Source: an uncultured Butyricimonas sp.
GTDB lineage: Bacteria; Bacteroidota; Bacteroidia; Bacteroidales; Marinifilaceae
Direction: 5' to 3'
DNA length: 64,000 nucleotides
Assembly (NCBI GenBank): GCA_944321845.1
Contig: CALUMT010000019.1
Span: forward strand, 1-64,000
The notes under the pieces are model-generated. The model was not told where the DNA came from. It saw only the letters and a list, made by a program, of their open reading frames with translations, and did no database searches. Shown here in pieces: positions 25,611-32,640 of this stretch (the stretch's first letter is position 1; the number at the start of each line of letters is the position of its first letter). Both the position numbers and the translations under genes were made by a program.

Positions 25611-26420
25611 ATGATGAAGAATTTTATAGGATTTCTGCTTGTGATACTGGTAATGACTTCTTGCAGCGAATACCAGAAACTCTTGAAAAGTGGTGATTAT
25701 CAAGCCATGTACAAGAAAGCTATAGAGTATTATAATAGTGGAGATTACACGAAGGCATCGAGCGTTTTTGATGGGATTCGGATGGTGTTTACCGGTACCA
25801 GCAAGGCGCAGACGATAGCTTATTATCGGGCTTTCTGCGCTTACAACCAGAAGGATTACGAGTATGCGGCAGAATTGTTCAAGCAGTTTGTCGCTACTTA
25901 TCCGGAAACTTCTTACGTGGAAGAGTGCCTTTACATGATAGGTTATTGTAATTATTTAGCCTCACCGAAACCTCGCCTGGACCAGTCTGTCACGGAGAAG
26001 GCCATGAATGATTTTCAGTTGTACTTGAGCCGTTACCCGAATAGTGAACGGAAGGAACAGATTAACGAGTATATGGATGCCATGCGGGATAAATTGTCTT
26101 ATAAGGATTACCTGAGTGCAAAGAATTATTATTTGCGGGAGAAGTATAAGGCAGCGGTAGTGAGCTTGGAAAATTGCTTGAAAGATTATCCGGGTACCAA
26201 ATACCGGGAGGAAATCATGTATATGTTGTTTGCCTCGAAATATGAAATGGCAGTGAATAGCGTGGAAGACAAAAAGTATGAACGTTATAATGCTGCTGCC
26301 GAGGAATATTACTATTTCTTGGAGGAATACCCGGAAAGTCGTTATATCGAGGAAATGACTTCTAAAAATGAGCATATTACCGCTTATTTGCGGCAATATG
26401 ATGTAGATGAGGAGGAATAA
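25611..26420 (+). CDS. bamD: Outer-membrane assembly lipoprotein BamD
   Basis: 269 aa from the ATG at 25611 (a second ATG at 25614 is equally possible). BamD is a TPR lipoprotein of the BAM complex that folds outer-membrane proteins. The signal peptide ends in lipobox MTSC, followed by SEYQKLLKSGDYQAMYKKAIEYYNSG. Helical TPR-like repeats follow (about residues 25-220) with RYPNSERKEQINEYMDAMRDKLSYKD. Starts further upstream are excluded because they fall in the promoter. The stop overlaps the region before the omega-like gene (28-base gap), so bamD, the omega-like gene and probably coaBC form one neighbourhood, as usual in Bacteroidales. Confidence 0.93.
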   Translation: MMKNFIGFLLVILVMTSCSEYQKLLKSGDYQAMYKKAIEYYNSGDYTKASSVFDGIRMVFTGTSKAQTIAYYRAFCAYNQKDYEYAAELFKQFVATYPETSYVEECLYMIGYCNYLASPKPRLDQSVTEKAMNDFQLYLSRYPNSERKEQINEYMDAMRDKLSYKDYLSAKNYYLREKYKAAVVSLENCLKDYPGTKYREEIMYMLFASKYEMAVNSVEDKKYERYNAAAEEYYYFLEEYPESRYIEEMTSKNEHITAYLRQYDVDEEE

Positions 26421-26448
26421 TCAGATAACAATAATATTCAAATTAACC

Positions 26449-26805
26449 ATGGTAGATTTTAAGAAAGTAAAAGCGCCGAATAATACGATCACGAGAAATC
26501 CGGCTGTTTTGGCGGCTAAAGCTGATAATATATATGAGGCTGTCGCTATTATCGGTAAGAGAGCCAACCAGATTTCGGTTGAAATGAAAGAGGAGTTGAG
26601 CCGGAAGTTGCAAGAGTTTGCTTCGTACGCGGATAATTTGGAAGAAATATTTGAAAATCGCGAACAAATTGAGATTTCCAAGTATTATGAGCGTTTACCG
26701 AAACCGGTGTTGATTGCCACGCAGGAGTTCTTGGATGACCAGATTTATTTCCGTAATCCGGCCAAAGATAAAGGTGACGTGGTAGAGAACGAGGAAGAGG
26801 AGTAA
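26449..26805 (+). CDS. rpoZ: RNA polymerase omega-like (Rpb6-type) subunit
   Basis: 118 aa from the ATG at 26449 (VDFKKVKAPNN). An in-frame ATG at 26407 would overlap bamD and adds residues not seen in the family. The omega/Rpb6 family stabilises the beta-prime subunit. Readable family signature: NIYEAVAIIGKRANQIS, then LQEFASYADNLEEIFENREQ and RLPKPVLIATQEFL, as in Bacteroides omega-like proteins that sit next to bamD. A terminator follows at 26829. Confidence 0.88.
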   Translation: MVDFKKVKAPNNTITRNPAVLAAKADNIYEAVAIIGKRANQISVEMKEELSRKLQEFASYADNLEEIFENREQIEISKYYERLPKPVLIATQEFLDDQIYFRNPAKDKGDVVENEEEE

Positions 26806-26828
26806 TTTCATTAAGATTAAGATACGGG

Positions 26829-26865
26829 AGAGGTTGTCTGTTTCAAGGGAGGCAGCCTCTTTTTA
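26829..26865 (+). terminator. Terminator after the omega-like gene
   Basis: An 11-bp stem with two G-U pairs (AGAGGTTGTCT with AGGCAGCCTCT) followed by TTTTAATTT. The first arm is nearly identical to the rRNA-operon terminator at 130-156. coaBC starts 18 bases later, so some read-through may occur. Confidence 0.7.
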
Positions 26866-26883
26866 ATTTCAAACAGGAAAGTC

Positions 26884-28080
26884 ATGTTAGCGGGAAAACA
26901 TATTATTTTGGGAGTCACTGGTAGTATTGCGGCTTATAAGGCAGCCTCGCTGGTGCGTCTGCTGGTGAAGGAAGGTGCGGAGGTAAAGGTCGTGATGACC
27001 CCTTTGGCCAAAGAGTTCATCACGCCATTGACGATGGCCACATTGTCTAAAAATCCCATCTTGGTCGATTTCTATAATCCGGAGAATGGGGATTGGAATT
27101 CTCATGTATCTTTAGGATTGTGGGCTGATTTGTATTTGATTGCTCCGGCTTCGGCAAACACCATAGGAAAGATGATTGCCGGTGTGGCGGATAATTTACT
27201 GTTGACTACTTATCTGTCTGCAAAATGTCCGGTGATGCTGGCTCCGGCAATGGACCTGGATATGTATCGTCATCCGGCAACCCAACGAAATCTGGAAGTG
27301 CTGCGTTCATGGGGAAATTGGATTGTGGAACCGGAAAGCGGAGAGTTGGCGAGTGGGTTGATCGGGAAAGGAAGAATGGAAGAACCGGAGAATATCGTGG
27401 CTCGTGTGAAAGAATTTTTTGCCTCTTCCAGGGATTTGTCGGGAAAGAAGGTGCTGGTGACAGCCGGTCCTACTTATGAGAAAATTGATCCGGTGCGTTT
27501 TATTGGTAACTATTCTTCTGGAAAGATGGGATTTGCTTTGGCTGAGGAGTTGGCTAATCGGGGAGCAGAGGTTGTGCTGGTAGCCGGACCGGTTTCTTTG
27601 AAGATGGAGCATCCAGCCGTGCGTAGGGTAGATGTGGAGTCTGCCGGGCAAATGTATGAAGCGGTCGTGGCGGAATTCCCGACATGTGATGCAGCTATAT
27701 TGAGTGCCGCTGTGGCGGATTTTACCCCGTTGAACAGGGCAGATCATAAAATAAAGCGTGGCGAGGAGGCGATGCGTGTCGATTTGATGCCGACGCGGGA
27801 TATTGCGGCAGAACTAGGTAAGGAGAAAAAGAAGGGGCAGGTATTGGTCGGTTTTGCCTTAGAGACGAATGATGAGGAAAATAATGCTCTTTCCAAGTTG
27901 AAACGGAAGAATTTTGATTTTATTGTATTGAATAGTTTGAATGATGCAGGGGCAGGCTTCGGAGTTGACACGAATAAGGTGACGATGATAGATAGGGAAG
28001 GAGGGAAGCGGGAATTCGGATTGAAATCCAAGAAAGCTGTCGCTAAAGATATCGTGGATCGGTTGAAAGAATTTTTATGA
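26884..28080 (+). CDS. coaBC: Bifunctional phosphopantothenoylcysteine decarboxylase/synthetase
   Basis: 398 aa. Two steps of coenzyme A synthesis. The N-terminal flavodoxin-like decarboxylase (residues 1-180) contains GSIAAYKAASLVRLL, APASANTIGKMIAGVADNLL and LAPAMDLDMYRHPA. The C-terminal synthetase (about 185-398) starts LVTAGPTYEKIDPVRFIGNYSSGKMG, and has AAVADF and the substrate-binding KIKR. Full length, typical of bacterial CoaBC. Start at the ATG at 26884. Confidence 0.96.
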   Translation: MLAGKHIILGVTGSIAAYKAASLVRLLVKEGAEVKVVMTPLAKEFITPLTMATLSKNPILVDFYNPENGDWNSHVSLGLWADLYLIAPASANTIGKMIAGVADNLLLTTYLSAKCPVMLAPAMDLDMYRHPATQRNLEVLRSWGNWIVEPESGELASGLIGKGRMEEPENIVARVKEFFASSRDLSGKKVLVTAGPTYEKIDPVRFIGNYSSGKMGFALAEELANRGAEVVLVAGPVSLKMEHPAVRRVDVESAGQMYEAVVAEFPTCDAAILSAAVADFTPLNRADHKIKRGEEAMRVDLMPTRDIAAELGKEKKKGQVLVGFALETNDEENNALSKLKRKNFDFIVLNSLNDAGAGFGVDTNKVTMIDREGGKREFGLKSKKAVAKDIVDRLKEFL

Positions 28081-28151
28081 TCTAGTAGGTTGTTTGCTAG
28101 TCTTTTCCTGTCTAGAATGGACTTGTTGCAGGAAAAATGTGCTGAGAAAAT

Positions 28152-28182
28152 TTTGTCGGATGGAGAATTCTATATAATTTTG
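28152..28182 (+). promoter_or_regulatory. Promoter of the pyrBI leader
   Basis: TTTG (28152-28155), 19 bases, TAATTTTG (28175-28182): an exact Bacteroidota promoter. The start of transcription is expected near 28187. That leaves a leader of about 180 bases before pyrB, containing a 35-codon ORF and an intrinsic terminator. Confidence 0.72.
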
Positions 28183-28191
28183 TACTCCGAT

Positions 28192-28299
28192 ATGAAGATA
28201 CTAGATCAAAATATTCGGCGAAGATTGATGTTGTGCCTCGAGTTTAGGCAGAAACAGCATCCTCGTTTTATTAAAATACAGGAACCAACATTGTCGTGA
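28192..28299 (+). CDS. Putative pyrBI leader peptide
   Basis: A 35-codon ORF (starts MKILDQNIRRRL, ends IQEPTLS) begins about 5 bases after the predicted transcription start. Its stop codon (28297-28299) lies in the loop of the terminator hairpin at 28283-28314. A ribosome translating to the end would sit on the 5' arm of the stem. This is the geometry of the E. coli pyrL leader peptide. Five of 35 residues are Arg. The same frame is open upstream through a TTG at 28090, but that part lies before the promoter. No Shine-Dalgarno sequence and almost no 5' leader, so initiation would have to be near-leaderless. The role is inferred from layout only. Confidence 0.5.
   Translation: MKILDQNIRRRLMLCLEFRQKQHPRFIKIQEPTLS
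28234..28250 (+). promoter_or_regulatory. Possible pause hairpin in the pyrBI leader
   Basis: TGCCT and AGGCA can pair around a 7-base loop, 33 bases upstream of the terminator stem. A T-rich stretch (CGTTTTATTAAAAT, 28264-28277) lies between. In enterobacterial pyrBI a pause hairpin and a U-rich tract occupy the same order. Confidence 0.4.
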
Positions 28300-28321
28300 G
28301 TGGCATTGTTGGTTTTTTTTT
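28283..28321 (+). terminator. Intrinsic terminator (attenuator) before pyrB
   Basis: An 8-bp stem AACCAACA (28283-28290) with TGTTGGTT (28307-28314), extended inward by a further short pairing, then nine T residues. It lies between the leader promoter and pyrB, only 45 bases before the pyrB start, with no second promoter recognised between. Confidence 0.8.
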
Positions 28322-28366
28322 GATCGGTACCAGTGAAGAACGATAAACACATTTAATATAAACAGT

Positions 28367-29278
28367 ATGAACAAACGTAGTTTAGTATCCATTACCGATT
28401 ACTCGAAAGAGGAGATTCTGGAAGTATTGAAAATAGCTTCCGAATTCGAGAAAAACCCGAATCGCAATTTGTTGGAGGGGAAAGTGGTTGCTTCCCTGTT
28501 TTTTGAACCTTCAACGCGTACGCGGTTGAGCTTTGAAACTGCAATCAGCAGAATGGGAGGTAGAATCGTTGGATTTTCAGACGCTTCATCTTCCAGCACC
28601 ACGAAGGGAGAATCGTTGAAAGATACCACGAAAATGGTGGATAACTACTGCGATTTGATCGTGATGCGTCACCCGCTGGAGGGAGCTGCCCGTTTTGCCA
28701 GTGAAGTTGCCAGTGTACCGGTTATTAACGCTGGAGATGGGGCTAACCAACATCCTACTCAGACAATGTTGGATTTGTATTCTATATACAAGACCCAAGG
28801 AACGCTGGAGAATCTGAATATTTTTATGGTCGGTGATTTGAAATACGGCCGTACGGTACACTCTCTTTTGCAGGCCATGAGCCATTTTAATCCGACCTTC
28901 CATTTCATTTCACCGAAAGAGTTAGAAATGCCGGATGCCTATAAATTATTCTTGGATAATCTGCACATACCTTATTACGAACACCGCGAGTTGGATGAGG
29001 TGATTAATGATGCAGATATTTTGTACATGACACGGGTACAACGGGAACGTTTTGCCGATCCTCTGGAATACGAGAAAGTGAAAAACGTGTATATCCTGAA
29101 AAATTCCATGCTGGCCGGAACGAAGCCCAATATGCGTATTCTCCACCCGCTACCCCGTGTGAACGAAATTGATGAGGACGTGGATGAGAACGAGAAGGCA
29201 TATTACTTCCAGCAAGCCTTGAATGGTGTGTACACACGTCAAGCAATTATTTTTAAAGCGTTAGATTTGAAATGGTAA
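28367..29278 (+). CDS. pyrB: Aspartate carbamoyltransferase catalytic subunit
   Basis: 303 aa. Condenses carbamoyl phosphate and aspartate, the first committed step of pyrimidine synthesis. Carbamoyl-phosphate motif [16 protein letters not shown] (about residues 45-60), the mobile loop Lys in [23 protein letters not shown], and TRVQRERF plus HPLPRVNEI in the aspartate-binding domain. Normal length. The regulatory subunit follows 18 bases later, so the two form an allosteric holoenzyme. Expression is probably set by the terminator in the leader. Confidence 0.97.
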   Translation: MNKRSLVSITDYSKEEILEVLKIASEFEKNPNRNLLEGKVVASLFFEPSTRTRLSFETAISRMGGRIVGFSDASSSSTTKGESLKDTTKMVDNYCDLIVMRHPLEGAARFASEVASVPVINAGDGANQHPTQTMLDLYSIYKTQGTLENLNIFMVGDLKYGRTVHSLLQAMSHFNPTFHFISPKELEMPDAYKLFLDNLHIPYYEHRELDEVINDADILYMTRVQRERFADPLEYEKVKNVYILKNSMLAGTKPNMRILHPLPRVNEIDEDVDENEKAYYFQQALNGVYTRQAIIFKALDLKW

Positions 29279-29296
29279 TTTAAAGAATAAAAAGAT

Positions 29297-29755
29297 ATGG
29301 CAGCAAAGAAAGAATTGCAAGTGAGCGCCGTTGAGAACGGTACCGTGATAGACCACATTCCTGCTAACAAGTTATTTGATGTTATTAATATACTGGGTAT
29401 CCAGAGTTCTGAAAATACGGTTACTTTCGGGTATAATCTTAATAGTGCCAAATTGGGCAAGAAAGCAATTATCAAAATTTCAGAGAAATTCTTGTGTGAT
29501 GAGGAGATTAATAAATTAGCCTTGGTAGCACCCACTGCCAAAATTAATATCATCAAGGATTTCGAGGTTGTTGAAAAGAAAACCGTACAGGTTCCGGAAC
29601 ACGTGGAAGGTATTGTACGGTGCGTGAACCCGAAATGTATCACCAATCATCAAAAGGTTCGTACCAAGTTTGAGGTTGTTGGAGCTTCTCCGATCGTGTT
29701 GAAATGTCACTACTGCGAGAAATTGACGGACCAAGAACATATTCAGATTATCTAA
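29297..29755 (+). CDS. pyrI: Aspartate carbamoyltransferase regulatory subunit
   Basis: 152 aa. Binds CTP/ATP and tunes PyrB. The nucleotide-binding domain comes first (GTVIDHIPANKLFDVINILGI). The zinc domain has four cysteines in the usual spacing: CVNPKCITNHQ, then KCHYCEKL. Length matches the family. Presence of PyrI implies a class B ATCase (PyrB6-PyrI6). A terminator follows at 29780. Confidence 0.97.
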   Translation: MAAKKELQVSAVENGTVIDHIPANKLFDVINILGIQSSENTVTFGYNLNSAKLGKKAIIKISEKFLCDEEINKLALVAPTAKINIIKDFEVVEKKTVQVPEHVEGIVRCVNPKCITNHQKVRTKFEVVGASPIVLKCHYCEKLTDQEHIQII

Positions 29756-29779
29756 TAGTTTGTGAAGTTTGTGTGAAAG

Positions 29780-29809
29780 AGGTCCAGGATTAATTCCTGG
29801 GCCTTTTTT
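29780..29809 (+). terminator. Terminator after pyrI
   Basis: A 10-bp stem AGGTCCAGGA with TCCTGGGCCT (29795-29804) and six T residues, 25 bases after pyrI. Confidence 0.85.
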
Positions 29810-29863
29810 ATGTCAACTCGGGACTAGTGTGGGTTTTAGCGTGGAGTGATGGAATAAGTTTCG

Positions 29864-29871
29864 TATATTTG
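29864..29871 (+). promoter_or_regulatory. -7 box of the ABC-F gene
   Basis: TATATTTG fits TAnnTTTG. It lies 31 bases before the ATG at 29902 and downstream of a GTG (29827) that would give a longer frame, which supports the ATG. Confidence 0.5.
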
Positions 29872-29901
29872 TCCCGGAATAAGTTACAATTCATTAGATA
29901 T

Positions 29902-31842
29902 ATGATTTCGGTTAATAATATTAGTGTTGCGTTTGGAGGGTTCACGTTGTTGGATTCTATTTCGTTTCTCGTGAATAAGCGGGATCGGATTGGGTTGACA
30001 GGAAGGAATGGAGCGGGGAAGTCTACCTTGCTGAAAATTTTGGCCGGGGTACAGGAACCTACTGCTGGGAATGTGTCTATGCCTTCGGGAATAAAGATCG
30101 GTTATTTGCCTCAAACGAAAGTGTATGCGGAAGGAAAGACAGTGCGGGAGGAAGCTAAAGTCGCTTTTAATGACGTGTTGGAGCTTCAGGAAAAGTTGGA
30201 AAAGATGCATCAGGAACTGGCTGATCGTACGGATTACGAGTCGGATGGTTATGCTAAGTTATTGGATCGGATCAATGAACTCACGGAATTATTGAGATTG
30301 CGGGGAATAGATAATATGGACGGGGAGGTGGAGGTCGTTTTAAAAGGTTTGGGTTTCCGACAGGAGGATATGGATCGGCGTTGTGAGGAATTCAGTGGAG
30401 GATGGCGGATGCGGATCGAGCTGGCGAAAATATTGTTGGCCCGTCCTGATGTATTTCTGTTGGATGAGCCCACTAATCATCTCGATATAGAATCAATTTC
30501 CTGGTTGGAGTCTTTTTTGCAGGTTTACGCGGGAGCTGTGGTGCTGGTGTCGCATGACCGGGCATTCTTGGATAATATCACAACCCGTACGATAGAGATA
30601 TCTCTGGGCAAGGTGTATGACTATAAGGTCCCGTATACCCGTTTCACGGAATTGCGCAAGGAGCGGATAGAACAGCAGTTGAGGGCTTATGAAAATCAAC
30701 AGAAGCAGATAAAGGATACGGAAGATTTTATTGAGCGTTTCCGTTACAAGGCCACGAAGGCTGTGCAGGTACAATCCCGAATCAAGCAGTTGGAGAAGAT
30801 TGAGCGTATAGAAGTTGAACGGGAGGATACAGCCCGTATCTGTGTGCGTTTCCAGCCCGCGGTGCGTTCCGGGGATGTCGTGGTCAGCGGTAGGTCGCTT
30901 TCCAAAACTTACGGGACGCATCAGGTTTTGCAGGATGTGAATATTGATGTGTTGCGAGGGGAGAAGGTGGCTTTCGTGGGACGTAATGGAGAAGGGAAAA
31001 CGACCCTTGTCCGGATGATTATGGATCAGATTCCTTACGAGGGGAATCTGAAAATCGGGCATAATGTAACTATCGGTTATTTCGCGCAAAACCAAGCGGA
31101 TATGCTTGATCCGGAACTTACTATTCTGGATACGGTGGACCGTGTGGCAGTAGGGGAAATTAGAAAGAAAATCCGGGATATTCTTGGAGATTTTCTTTTC
31201 TCGGGAGAAGATGTGGAAAAGAAGGTCAAAGTGCTTTCAGGAGGGGAACGTACCCGTTTGGCGATGGTTCGTCTTTTATTGGAGCCTTATAATTTGCTTA
31301 TTCTCGATGAGCCGACCAATCATCTTGATCTCCGTACGAAAGATATTTTGAAGGATGCCCTTAAGCAATTCGAGGGGACGGTTATCGTTGTTTCCCATGA
31401 CCGCGATTTCTTGACGGGATTGGCCGATAAGGTTTATGAATTTGCGAATAAAGGAATAAAAGAATATTTGGGGGGAGTGGAGCATTTCTTGGAAGCGAAG
31501 AAAATAGAATGTTTCCGGGAGTATGAGCAGATGCATCCCAGGAAACCATCCGAAACGGTGATTCCCGAGGACGAACCAATCTCCGAGAATAAAATGGCTT
31601 TCGAGGAGCGGAAACAATTGAACAGAATTATCAAACGCTCTGAGAAAAAAATTGAGAGTCTGGAGCAGGAAATAGCCGATTTGGAGGCAGCGATTGCAGA
31701 TGCAGAGCGTCAAATGTCGGAAGGGGTCGTGAATGATGAAATGCTGAAATCCTATAATGCTTCGAAGGAGCGCCTGGAATCTTGTATGGCGGAATGGGAA
31801 TCGGAGAATATGTCGTTGGAAGAATTGAAAAATAAAAGGTAA
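29902..31842 (+). CDS. ABC-F family ATPase (Uup/EttA-like)
   Basis: 646 aa from the ATG at 29902. A cytosolic protein with two ATP-binding domains and no membrane part; family members act on the ribosome. Domain 1: Walker A GRNGAGKST, signature FSGGWRMRIELA, Walker B LLDEPTNHLD. A charged linker follows (about residues 255-290). Domain 2: GRNGEGKTT, LSGGERTRLAM, LILDEPTNHLD. A coiled-coil C-terminal tail (from about residue 560) resembles Uup/YdiF-type members. Which subfamily is not certain. rlmB begins 8 bases after the stop. Confidence 0.93.
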   Translation: MISVNNISVAFGGFTLLDSISFLVNKRDRIGLTGRNGAGKSTLLKILAGVQEPTAGNVSMPSGIKIGYLPQTKVYAEGKTVREEAKVAFNDVLELQEKLEKMHQELADRTDYESDGYAKLLDRINELTELLRLRGIDNMDGEVEVVLKGLGFRQEDMDRRCEEFSGGWRMRIELAKILLARPDVFLLDEPTNHLDIESISWLESFLQVYAGAVVLVSHDRAFLDNITTRTIEISLGKVYDYKVPYTRFTELRKERIEQQLRAYENQQKQIKDTEDFIERFRYKATKAVQVQSRIKQLEKIERIEVEREDTARICVRFQPAVRSGDVVVSGRSLSKTYGTHQVLQDVNIDVLRGEKVAFVGRNGEGKTTLVRMIMDQIPYEGNLKIGHNVTIGYFAQNQADMLDPELTILDTVDRVAVGEIRKKIRDILGDFLFSGEDVEKKVKVLSGGERTRLAMVRLLLEPYNLLILDEPTNHLDLRTKDILKDALKQFEGTVIVVSHDRDFLTGLADKVYEFANKGIKEYLGGVEHFLEAKKIECFREYEQMHPRKPSETVIPEDEPISENKMAFEERKQLNRIIKRSEKKIESLEQEIADLEAAIADAERQMSEGVVNDEMLKSYNASKERLESCMAEWESENMSLEELKNKR

Positions 31843-31850
31843 TATATATT

Positions 31851-32591
31851 ATGGCAAAATTTAAACAAGAGTGTATATTCGGTATTCGTGCTATTATCGA
31901 AGCCATTCATCAGGAAAAAGAGATTGACAAAGTGATGCTGCGTAAAGGTAATAACGGTGAGTTGTTCCAGCAGTTGTTTTCTTTGATTCGGGAACGGGAA
32001 ATTCCATTTCAGTATGTTCCGGAGGAAGTGTTTAAGCCTTTTTCCGGGAAGAATCATCAGGGAGTTTTAGCGGAGGTTTCGCCAATTGCTTATCAAAATA
32101 TTCTGGATATTGTAGATGAGGTGATTGCCCGGGGAGAAAATCCTCTAGTGTTGGTGTTGGATCGTATTACGGATGTCCGTAATTTAGGAGGTATTACCCG
32201 GACCGCAGAATGTGCCGGTGTGCATGCGATATTATTGCCCAACAAGAATTCCGCAAAAATCTCATCCGACGCAATAAAGACCTCCGCGGGAGCCTTGTAT
32301 CATTTGCCGGTTTGTCGGGAGAAAAATCTGAAAAAGACCGTTCGCGAATTGAAGCGTCGGGGGCTTATGATTTATGCCGCGACGGAGAAGGCAGAACAAT
32401 TCTACACGGCGGTGGATATGAAAGGTGCCTGTGCCATAGTTCTTGGTTCCGAGGATACGGGGATTGACGAGGATTTGCTTGTTCTGGCAAACGAGAAAAT
32501 AAAGATTCCTCAGTTCGGTAAAATAGAATCTTTAAACGTGTCTGCAGCAGCAGCGGTTATTGTTTACGAGGCAGTTCGTCAACGCAACTGA
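31851..32591 (+). CDS. rlmB: 23S rRNA (guanosine-2'-O-)-methyltransferase, RlmB/TrmH family
   Basis: 246 aa. SpoU-family enzyme that methylates a 2'-OH in RNA. The small N-terminal L30e-like domain begins with IFGIRAIIEAIHQEKEIDKV. SpoU motif 1 is ITDVRNLGGITRTAE, motif 2 LGSEDTGIDEDLL, motif 3 SLNVSAAAAVIVYEAVRQ, forming the trefoil knot. It sits 8 bases after the ABC-F gene, a ribosome-related pair. The next gene, lptD, is convergent. Confidence 0.92.
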   Translation: MAKFKQECIFGIRAIIEAIHQEKEIDKVMLRKGNNGELFQQLFSLIREREIPFQYVPEEVFKPFSGKNHQGVLAEVSPIAYQNILDIVDEVIARGENPLVLVLDRITDVRNLGGITRTAECAGVHAILLPNKNSAKISSDAIKTSAGALYHLPVCREKNLKKTVRELKRRGLMIYAATEKAEQFYTAVDMKGACAIVLGSEDTGIDEDLLVLANEKIKIPQFGKIESLNVSAAAAVIVYEAVRQRN

Positions 32592-32640
32592 TACATGTAT
32601 ATAATTGGAATCTTGGTATTTTACATTAACAGGCTCTTGC

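Noticed and set aside
28090..28191. An upstream extension of the pyrBI leader ORF from a TTG
   Set aside because: It lies before and across the leader promoter, so it could only be translated from a coaBC read-through transcript.
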